Source: Verrucomicrobiota bacterium
GTDB lineage: Bacteria; Verrucomicrobiota; Verrucomicrobiia; Chthoniobacterales; SZAS-18
DNA: 50,245 nt
Direction of reading: 5' to 3'
NCBI GenBank assembly: GCA_025353105.1
Contig: JANXRG010000018.1
Coordinates: 1-50,245 of the forward strand
The position numbers and the translations under genes are program-made. Under the pieces are notes generated by a model. That model had not been told where the DNA came from and did no database searches. It worked only from the letters and a program-made list of their open reading frames with translations. Of the stretch, positions 36,101 to 41,746 are shown in pieces (the first letter of the stretch is position 1; every line of letters starts with the position of its first letter).

Positions 36101-36586
36101 GAGGGCGACGCTGAATCGATCTACCGCCACGTGCGTGAGCTGATCCGCGTGCGCCACCAGCGATTGGAGGCTGGCAGCGTCGCCGTCGGAATAATACGCG
36201 AGTCGGATTTCCGGCAGACCCGTGCCAGGCTGGGCGATGCTGCCGCGAGTCTCCGCTGCGACCGCCCGCCGCGCGGGCGCGCGCGTTTTTTCCACGAGGC
36301 GCTTGAATTTGAGCCAGGTCGGCACCGAGCTGGGGGGAATCGTGCCCGCGATTTCAGCCGGCCGCTGCAGCGCCTTGAGCTGCTCCTTGAGGATTTGGTT
36401 AGACATCGGTTTCTGCAACCACGGGGTGACAAGCAGGGATTGCGCAAACCAAGCCATCGAGGCGAGTACGAGACTGCCCGTCAGCACCAGAGCCACGCGA
36501 ATGCGCGGCCAGCGGCGTCCCGCCGGGTCGAGAAAGACAAACGGCGCGGGACGTCCACCGGGTTGAGTGAAAGTCGGCTCAGGCAT
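33137..36586 (-). CDS. GH18-like / NodB deacetylase / family-2 glycosyltransferase fusion (upstream module copy)
   Basis: This 1149-residue protein is colinear with the 28621-32025 product. A helix lies at about 31-52. The GH18-like barrel (about 122-440) has the residual motif GGVLVDFEGMD. NodB (about 515-705) has LTFDDGPD, GNHTYTHSN, FRPPYNAD, DSLDW and LHDAGG. A helix lies at about 735-760. GT2 (about 780-1000) has VVDDGSIDG, LLDADTKF, AEDTDLTL and QRFRWAFG, and helices follow (VALILSLLLGNGAAVLPYFMAFL and others). It is the first gene of the operon, 117 bp after rarD on the same strand, so a promoter or read-through from rarD is possible. The two copies differ throughout while keeping every motif, indicating an old duplication. 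Confidence 0.88.
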   Translation of the reverse strand: MPEPTFTQPGGRPAPFVFLDPAGRRWPRIRVALVLTGSLVLASMAWFAQSLLVTPWLQKPMSNQILKEQLKALQRPAEIAGTIPPSSVPTWLKFKRLVEKTRAPARRAVAAETRGSIAQPGTGLPEIRLAYYSDGDAASLQSLVAHADQLTHVAVDRFSVALDSDAHPRLDEVADTALDGLAAAKGLVVMPVLSNAGEDGTRIAEPVEFLANGTPELRREFIEHLIERVAATKAGGVLVDFEGMDPTFNDALTAFYMEMSVALREHGLQLWLTVPMGEDLVSFQLDRLAGVVDRFVAVLHGENSGEDPAGPTASKEWFEGWLETALGYGEPSQWIATLGTGGYDWSESRGAGESITFSEAMSRADYAGLDEIKRDGFRAEAPTFEPHFCFHDQKGIKHRVWFQDAITFLNQIQVTRRRGFGGIGIDRIGGEDPGVWAALKMAAPPTAEELHSLRSIPSGESVAGIGRGAIVGINVEREDGNRNVEVAPDGRVMGTYTNFGSFATLFRQGGDGDPHAVSLTFDDGPDPTWTPLILDVLKRENVKATFFIVGSRAELYPGIVRRIVEEGHELGNHTYTHSNIASSSEQQLRLELNATQRLIETITGRSTLLFRPPYNADAGPTRFDDLGPLNVAQSMGYMIALEDIDSLDWTRQGVDQILARVRHGRQAGGNVVLLHDAGGNRAETLEALPKLIDYFQRRGDQLVPLHGMLGKTYADVMPRVAPEQLSLAQRVAGVGFRVIHAIESVVWAVLLTATGLVLARTLLVLWLAARFPWRKAETAGFSPAVSVVIPAFNEGKVIAATVRSVLASVYEGGIEVIVVDDGSIDGTSAIVNEIAAGDGRVRLVAQANVGKSMALAHGLREARHEIAVLLDADTKFRSDTIGQLVQPLRDAKVAAVSGHAKVGNPRSLIAKCQALEYICGFNLDRRAYATWNCITVAPGAVSALRMSALRALGGMPHDTLAEDTDLTLSLQRAGYRIAYTPAALAYTEAPETFSGLAKQRFRWAFGTMQCLWKHRDLTCNPRYGALGLFSLPSIWFFQIFLVAVMPFIDVALILSLLLGNGAAVLPYFMAFLGIDVILAIAACALEREPLWRAWIMVPMRLIYRVLLSYVIWKAILRALRGALVGWGKLERTAGVELAFPVRDEVVAGS

Positions 36587-36703
36587 GGATGAAGAGGCTA
36601 CGCAGCCCCCCGACAGACGCAGCGCTGGTCGGAAAATTCAGGCCCCTCGCGCCTTCAGACTCAGATGACGCTCCTTTGCTTCCCCAAGGCCTTCTCGTTC
36701 AGA

Positions 36704-37657
36704 CTATCGCGATTCCACGGAGGACGTCGAATAGAGCACGAGTCCTGCCCAAATGCACCCAAATGTGAAAAGGTCCCGCGCCACAAAGGGCTCGCGATAA
36801 AGGAAGACCCCCAGCAGGAGCGTCATCGTCGGGGTTAAATACTGCATCAGCCCCAGTGTGGCCAGGGTGAGCCGGCGCGTCGCAAAGGCGTAACAAAGCA
36901 GCGGAACCGCCGTGATGAGCCCGCCCCCGATCAGCAACATCGGAACCCTCGGCCACCCCGCCGCGAAGCCCGGCCCGCTGTCCGGGCCCACCGCGAACAA
37001 AAGGTAAAGCATGGCCGGCGGCAAAATGGAGGCGCTCTCGACGATGAGTCCGCTGATGGAATCGAGGCCCGCGAGTTTTTTCACCAGCGCGTAGCAGCCC
37101 CACGTCAAACAGAGACTCAATGCAATCCATGGCACGGTGCCCAACAGGACCACCTTCAGCAGCACGCCGACGCTCGCGAGGCTGACCGCCACCCAGCGCA
37201 GGGCCGGCAGCCGCTCCCCGAGCACCAGTGCCCCCATCGCCACCGTCACGAGCGGGGAAAGAAAATACCCAAGGCTAGCCTCGATGACGTACCCGTGGAT
37301 GACCGCCCAAATGTAGATGAACCAGTTGATGCCGATCAGCCAGCCCGCGAGGGCCGAGAAGGCCACGCTGCGCGGACTCTTCATCGCCTCGCGCAACGCC
37401 GTCCGTCGCGTCGCACTAACGATCACGACAATCGCCAGGAACGCGAGACACCAGATCGCGCGGTGCGCGACAATCCGGTCCGCGGAGACATCATCGATCA
37501 ACTTCCAATAAAGCGGGACCAGACCCCAGGTGACAAAGGCGATCAGCCCGACCAGCACTCCGGATCTGGCGCGGGTGGAGTCGGGGGCGTGCACGAGGGG
37601 AAGCGCACCGGTGTCCCGGCGGACGCGCATCATCGCACGGAATCGCGCGGTTTCCAC
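36704..37657 (-). CDS. rarD: RarD/EamA family transporter
   Basis: This membrane protein of about 317 residues has roughly ten helices in two EamA halves. Its first helix region (GVLVGLIAFVTWGLVPLYWK) and the following HRAIWCLAFLAI match the RarD subgroup ('chloramphenicol-sensitive protein'), as do LIGINWFIYIWAVIHGYVIEASLGYFLSPLV, LGERL and ALVKKLAGLDSISGL. RarD function is not established beyond metabolite transport. A later start at MMRVRRDTG (37633) is possible. It is divergent from the ABC ATPase gene with 84 bp between starts, and its stop is 117 bp before the polysaccharide operon. Confidence 0.9.
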   Translation of the reverse strand: METARFRAMMRVRRDTGALPLVHAPDSTRARSGVLVGLIAFVTWGLVPLYWKLIDDVSADRIVAHRAIWCLAFLAIVVIVSATRRTALREAMKSPRSVAFSALAGWLIGINWFIYIWAVIHGYVIEASLGYFLSPLVTVAMGALVLGERLPALRWVAVSLASVGVLLKVVLLGTVPWIALSLCLTWGCYALVKKLAGLDSISGLIVESASILPPAMLYLLFAVGPDSGPGFAAGWPRVPMLLIGGGLITAVPLLCYAFATRRLTLATLGLMQYLTPTMTLLLGVFLYREPFVARDLFTFGCIWAGLVLYSTSSVESR

Positions 37658-37741
37658 CGACCGGCTCGCGCCGCGATCGCACTCCCAACGGCGCGGGAAT
37701 TTTCTGGCATCGCGCTAGCGCGTCCCATACGCTCCGCCCCG

Positions 37742-38563
37742 ATGGCGTCCCCCAGCGCTTCAATCTCACCGGTCGCCTCCTCCGCCCAGGACACCGCGCC
37801 TTTGCTCGATGTCCAAGGCGTGACGTTGCAATACAAGACGAAGGAGTCGCTCGTGACGGCGACTTTTCGCGTCAGCTTTAACGTCTTCAAGTCGGACCGC
37901 TTTGTCCTGCTCGGGCCGTCGGGCTGCGGGAAATCCACGTTGCTCAAGGCGATCGGAGGTTACTTGCATCCAACCGAGGGGGAGATGCGGCTGAAGAATC
38001 GCGTCATCACCAAGCCCGGACCGGATCGCATGATGGTGTTCCAGGAATTTGATCAGCTCCTGCCGTGGAAAACGGTGAAGCAGAACGTCACCTTCGCGCT
38101 CACCTCGAGCGGCCGGATGAGCGGCGCGGAGGCCGAAACGCGCGCGCTCAGTTATCTCAACAAGGTCAACCTGACGAAATTCGTCGACAGCTATCCGCAC
38201 ACCCTTTCCGGCGGGATGAAACAGCGTGTCGCGATCGCCCGCGGCATGGCGATGGAGCCCGACGTGTTGTTGATGGACGAACCCTTCGCCGCGCTCGACG
38301 CCCTCACGCGTCGCAAGATGCAGGACGAGCTGCTGCAGCTCTGGGCGGACACGCGATTCACCGTGCTTTTCGTGACGCATTCCATTCCCGAGGCCGTGAA
38401 GATCGGCAGCCGCATTCTGCTGCTCTCGCCGCATCCAGGTCAGGTCAAGGCCGAGGTCAACAGCGTCGCCCCCGACGATGCCGCCGGCGCCCGCGCGCTC
38501 GAACGCAAGATTCACAACGCCCTCTTTGCCGACGAGGTCGAGGAGGACGCCCTGCACCACTAG
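37742..38563 (+). CDS. ABC transporter ATP-binding protein, nitrate/sulfonate/taurine type (second system)
   Basis: This 273-residue ATPase has Walker A (GPSGCGKSTLL), MMVFQEFDQLLPWKTVKQNV, signature (LSGGMKQRVAIARGMA), Walker B (VLLMDEPFAALD) and H-loop (FVTHSIPEA). It is the same transporter class as the 20.7 kb ATPase but not a near copy: the segment after the Q-loop and the C-terminus differ. The frame is open far upstream; the ATG at 37742 (MASPSASISP) leads directly into the conserved domain. The permease follows after 41 bp, part of which is repeat DNA. No substrate-binding protein gene accompanies the pair. Confidence 0.92.
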   Translation: MASPSASISPVASSAQDTAPLLDVQGVTLQYKTKESLVTATFRVSFNVFKSDRFVLLGPSGCGKSTLLKAIGGYLHPTEGEMRLKNRVITKPGPDRMMVFQEFDQLLPWKTVKQNVTFALTSSGRMSGAEAETRALSYLNKVNLTKFVDSYPHTLSGGMKQRVAIARGMAMEPDVLLMDEPFAALDALTRRKMQDELLQLWADTRFTVLFVTHSIPEAVKIGSRILLLSPHPGQVKAEVNSVAPDDAAGARALERKIHNALFADEVEEDALHH

Positions 38564-38579
38564 CCAGAGTCGACAGTCA

Positions 38580-38598
38580 GAAATCCGAAATCCGCAAT
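38580..38598 (+). repeat. Intergenic copy of the aaatccg short-period repeat
   Basis: gaaatccgaaatccgcaat at this site is identical to 17813-17831 in sucB. It lies in the 41-bp gap between the ATPase and permease genes, just before the permease start, preceded by agtcgacagtc, which recalls the 7-bp family seen in sucA. Confidence 0.8.
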
Positions 38599-38604
38599 TC
38601 CCCG

Positions 38605-39477
38605 ATGTCCGCCATCCTTCCCTGCACCCGGCCCGAGCGCGCTTGCGACACGCTTGATTCGTCGACGATTGGCGTGATCGAGAAACCGATCTCGACCTTC
38701 GAACGCGTGTGGAATCAGGACTGGGTGCGTAAGGCGTTCATCATCATCTTCCTGGCTTTGCTTTGGCAATTCTATGCCGCCTGGAAAAACAATCAGCTCG
38801 TCTTCCCAACCTTTGTCGACACGGTCAAAGCCTTCGTCGATTCCTGCAAAGAGGGCGTGTTGCCCGCGCGCATCGTTGGCTCGCTCAAACTGCTCGTGGG
38901 CGGGTACGGCATTGGCCTCGCGCTGGCCGGGGTGATGACCGTACTCGCGATTTCGACACGCTTCGGCAACGATCTGCTCGAGACGCTGACCTCGATGTTC
39001 AATCCGCTGCCCGCGATCGCGCTGCTGCCGCTGGCGATGCTGTGGTTCGGCCTCGGCAACCTCAGCATCATCTTTGTCACGGTGCATTCGGTGCTGTGGC
39101 CGGTCGCTCTCAACACGCACTCGGGCTTCCGCTCCGTCAGCACCACAATGCGCATGGTGGGAAAAAATTACGGCCTCGGAGGCCTCAACTACGTCTTTAA
39201 GATTTTGATTCCCGGCGCGTTCCCGAGCATCCTGGCGGGCATGAAGATTGGCTGGGCGTTTGCGTGGCGCACGCTCATCGCCGCCGAACTCGTCTACGGC
39301 GCGAACAAGGGCGGCGGCGGCTTGGGCTGGTATATCTTCGAGAACAAGAACACGCTCGAGATTCCCGCCGTCTTCGCCGGCCTCCTCACTGTCATCATCA
39401 TCGGTCTGATCGTTGAGAATCTCGTCTTCCGCGTCATCGAGCGCCGCACCGTGCGGAAGTGGGGTATGCAGGCGTGA
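38605..39477 (+). CDS. ABC transporter permease, nitrate/sulfonate/taurine type (second system)
   Basis: The 290-residue permease has a hydrophilic N-terminus of about 45 residues, a first helix (AFIIIFLALLWQFYAAW), VFPTFVDTVKAF, and the EAA-loop region 'MRMVGKNYGLGGLNYVFKILIPGAFPSILAGMKIGWAFAWRTLIAAELVYG', then GGLGWYIF and a final helix (VIIIGLIVENLVFRVIE). It partners the ATPase just upstream. The ATG at 38605 follows the repeat directly, and no Shine-Dalgarno is visible. The lack of a binding protein means that it either uses the protein of the 22.6 kb operon or one encoded elsewhere. Confidence 0.92.
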   Translation: MSAILPCTRPERACDTLDSSTIGVIEKPISTFERVWNQDWVRKAFIIIFLALLWQFYAAWKNNQLVFPTFVDTVKAFVDSCKEGVLPARIVGSLKLLVGGYGIGLALAGVMTVLAISTRFGNDLLETLTSMFNPLPAIALLPLAMLWFGLGNLSIIFVTVHSVLWPVALNTHSGFRSVSTTMRMVGKNYGLGGLNYVFKILIPGAFPSILAGMKIGWAFAWRTLIAAELVYGANKGGGGLGWYIFENKNTLEIPAVFAGLLTVIIIGLIVENLVFRVIERRTVRKWGMQA

Positions 39478-39485
39478 GGGAATTT

Positions 39486-39600
39486 TAAATATCAGATTTC
39501 AGATTTTCAGATTTGAGCATCCAGCGGTCGGCCTTTTCTGTTCGGCATTGGAATTTCTAAATTTCTTCGTTTACTTCGAATTTCGAATTTCGAGGTTCTC
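39486..39600. repeat. Short-period AT-rich repeats after the second importer
   Basis: Two clusters of periodic units fill most of the gap between the permease and the minus-strand gene at 39617: tcagatttcagattttcagattt (39493-39515 approximately) and cttcgaatttcgaatttcgag (about 39576-39596). They are related to each other (tcagattt/tcgaattt) and to the arms of the inverted repeat at 41.5 kb. No gene is supported here. Confidence 0.65.
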
Positions 39601-39616
39601 ACGGGGGGCGCGCGGA

Positions 39617-40783
39617 CTATTTTGTCGCTTCGGCTTCGACGTCCACATTCCGGCCGTTGACCTGCGCGCGACCGACCACCCGCGCTCGCGAACGCGCCTG
39701 CTGCGCTTGCGCGCGACCCGACTCCGCCGCGTCTTGGCTTGCCATCCCACCGCCGGCCGACGCCCCGGGCGCATTTTGCACGGGCACCGCAGACGCCTGG
39801 TACACACCCTCAATGGTCACCTTTTGGCGGAGCGTGTTGCTCACGCCGCTCGCCCGGAAATTGAACTGCGCGACAACGGCGGAACCCTGGCTCTCCACGA
39901 GCGCCCCGGCTTTGTCCTTCATCGCGGCGACCGGCGGACGGGCTGCGGCGTTGGCGCGATCCTTCGGCACGAACGCGTCCTTCTTCGCGACATCGATTTC
40001 GCCCGCGTACACCGAGCCGTCGGCTTCGACGATCTCCACGCGATTGCCGGACTGTCGGAATTCAAATTGATTCAGGAGCTGCGAAGTTCGCTTGTCGACC
40101 GACGCGGCCTTTCGAGCGCGATCCAGAACTTGCGCCGGGGTCTGCGCGAAATTCTGGCGCAGTCGCGCCGTCGTCTCCGTCTTGCTCTCGAACGCCTCGG
40201 AGCGCGGTTCCGCCGCGGCCGGCGCGGAGGCGGTCGCGGTCGCGCCAGTTGGGGCTTCGGCCGCTGGCTTCGGTGCTGCGGCGATCTTGCCCGCCGCAAG
40301 ACTGTCCATGGGAGGCGCGGCCGCGACGGCGACCGGCGCCTTCTCCTGCTCCTTTGCATCGCGGTCGACAACCGGTGCGTCGCTCCGCTTCGCGATCGCG
40401 TCCGACCCCTGGGCCGACTGTGCCGCCCGTTCACGGACCGCCGTCGTCGGCGCTGTCTCGTTGAGCACGACTTGCTTTGTTTTCGACGCGGGCGCAGGGG
40501 AAAACCACCCGCCGTTCCACGCGAACAGGCCAATCATCAACAGGGCCACGGCGACGGTCCCCAACGCGCGCTGCCATTGGAATAACCACGTGAGGAAACC
40601 CGGATGATCTTCGTACGGTCGGCTCGCGTTCTCGAACTGCCGCGCCACCTCCGCCTGCATTTGTGTGCGCATCGGGCCCGGCATCTTCGGGTCCTCCACG
40701 CCAAGCTCCGCCCGCCGGCGCGCGGCCTGCGCGCGCAGTCCCGCGTCGAGCGGATGCGGTGGCTCTAGTGGATCAGTTGGCAT
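39617..40783 (-). CDS. Single-span membrane protein next to ECF sigma factor, putative anti-sigma-like
   Basis: This protein of 388 residues has a cytoplasmic N-terminus (about 1-70, with LRAQAARRRAELG and MRTQMQAEVARQFE) and one membrane helix (about 73-92, ALGTVAVALLMIGLFAWNGGWF). A long Ala/Pro-rich low-complexity region follows (about 95-200), then a C-terminal domain with QLLNQFEFRQSGNRVEIVEADGSVYAGEID and AVVAQFNFRASGVSNTLRQKVTIEGVYQA. No zinc-binding HxxxCxxC anti-sigma motif is present. Because the ECF sigma gene lies 114 bp upstream on the same strand and the topology (N-terminus in, large outer domain) suits a membrane regulator, an anti-sigma or signal-sensing role is inferred, not shown. 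Confidence 0.6.
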   Translation of the reverse strand: MPTDPLEPPHPLDAGLRAQAARRRAELGVEDPKMPGPMRTQMQAEVARQFENASRPYEDHPGFLTWLFQWQRALGTVAVALLMIGLFAWNGGWFSPAPASKTKQVVLNETAPTTAVRERAAQSAQGSDAIAKRSDAPVVDRDAKEQEKAPVAVAAAPPMDSLAAGKIAAAPKPAAEAPTGATATASAPAAAEPRSEAFESKTETTARLRQNFAQTPAQVLDRARKAASVDKRTSQLLNQFEFRQSGNRVEIVEADGSVYAGEIDVAKKDAFVPKDRANAAARPPVAAMKDKAGALVESQGSAVVAQFNFRASGVSNTLRQKVTIEGVYQASAVPVQNAPGASAGGGMASQDAAESGRAQAQQARSRARVVGRAQVNGRNVDVEAEATK

Positions 40784-40897
40784 TTAAGTAACGATCGTTG
40801 GAGCCGGTCTCGCTGGGGCCGGAGCGGATATCACTTCGCTCCCGACCAAAACCAGCGTCCCGACCACCATGATTCTGCTTCGTGTGCTTCATGATCA

Positions 40898-41512
40898 TTA
40901 GACGGGAAAACGAGGCGGATTGCCCGCGGTAAAAACCTTGCACGCAATTTCGCCGAGTCGATCGAGGCATTTGCTCAAGCGTGAGCTGACCGTCTTCACG
41001 TTCAGCGCGAGCGCCGCGGCAATCTCATCGTAGCTCAGATCGGCGTAGTAACGCAGTTCGATAATTTCCCGGCACGGGTCGCCGAGCGCATCCAGGCACT
41101 GGCGCATCAACGCCGCGTTTTCCGTCCGCAGCAAAGCCGCGTCCGGCGACGGCGAATCGCTGGCCGGTTCGAAACCTGGGGCCGTCCCATCCGTGGTTGC
41201 GTCCAACGAGAGCGGCGTCAGTCCCCCACCCCGCTTGGCGGCCACCATCTTCGACCGAAAGTCGAAAGCTTTGTTCGATGCGATGCGCAGCAGCCACGTC
41301 TGGAAAGCGCTCCGTCCATCGAAAGTGTTCAGGCTGCGCACGACCGCGACAAACGTCTCCTGGCAGATTTCCTCCGCGTCCTCGCGCGAGAAGTCGCCCG
41401 AGAGCTGAAACACGAAGCGGAACGCCACGGGATAGTAGCGATCAAAGAGACCATCCCAAGCGGGCCCGTCGCCGGCGCGACAGCGCTGAAGGAGGGCGGC
41501 ATCGTCGGTCAT
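40898..41512 (-). CDS. ECF-family RNA polymerase sigma factor
   Basis: This sigma-70 family protein has 204 residues (211 if the ATG at 41533 is used). Region 2 is clear: DGLFDRYYPVAFRFVFQLSGDFSREDAEEICQETFVAVVRSL, with AFQTWLLRIASNKAFDFRSK for regions 2.3-2.4. A linker of about 30 residues with TTDGTAPGFEPAS follows, then region 4: CLDALGDPCREIIELRYYADLSYDEIAAALALNVKTVSSRLSKCLDRL, with the helix-turn-helix. It is divergent from the VIT-VWA gene and followed by a membrane protein gene, which suggests that it controls this envelope-protein cluster. The frame extends far upstream across the VIT-VWA gene, which is a shadow. Confidence 0.93.
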   Translation of the reverse strand: MTDDAALLQRCRAGDGPAWDGLFDRYYPVAFRFVFQLSGDFSREDAEEICQETFVAVVRSLNTFDGRSAFQTWLLRIASNKAFDFRSKMVAAKRGGGLTPLSLDATTDGTAPGFEPASDSPSPDAALLRTENAALMRQCLDALGDPCREIIELRYYADLSYDEIAAALALNVKTVSSRLSKCLDRLGEIACKVFTAGNPPRFPV

Positions 41513-41545
41513 TGTGGCATCCGAATGGGCCATCAGGCCCGCGAC

Positions 41546-41702
41546 GGGAAACTCGAAGTACGAAACTCGAAACTCGAAGAAAGTTAAAGTCTGAAGCGCA
41601 GAAAGCTCAAAGGGCGAGTGACCGCGACACGCCGTTTTGGAGGCTTTCGCCTCAAACCTTGGAGTTTTCTTCGAGTTTCGAACTTCGAATTTCGAGTTTC
41701 CC
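41546..41702. repeat. Inverted repeat with 34-37 bp arms made of gaaactcgaa-type units
   Basis: The left arm (41546-41579) and the reverse complement of the right arm (41669-41702) agree at 30 of 34 positions, and three more pairs extend inward. Both arms are built from degenerate cgaaactcgaa units. The loop of about 83-89 bp contains a small stem (gaggc-tttc-gcctc). It occupies most of the divergent region between the ECF sigma gene and the VIT-VWA gene. No transposase is present. Confidence 0.8.
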
Positions 41703-41727
41703 GAAGAATGCCGGAGCATTCTTCGGG
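41700..41727 (+). promoter_or_regulatory. Perfect 12-bp hairpin upstream of the VIT-VWA gene
   Basis: cccgaagaatgc and gcattcttcggg form a perfect 12-bp stem with a 4-base loop (cgga). It ends 19 bp before the ATG at 41747 and abuts the right arm of the inverted repeat. There is no T-run after it. In the RNA it would sit over the translation start region, where no Shine-Dalgarno is visible, so it could affect translation or transcript stability; this is inference. Confidence 0.6.
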
Positions 41728-41746
41728 CGTTGCCGACCAATCCGGT

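Noticed and set aside
39486-41702. Short tandem repeats considered as CRISPR
   Set aside because: Units are 7-11 bp, degenerate and without regular spacers; no cas genes are present.
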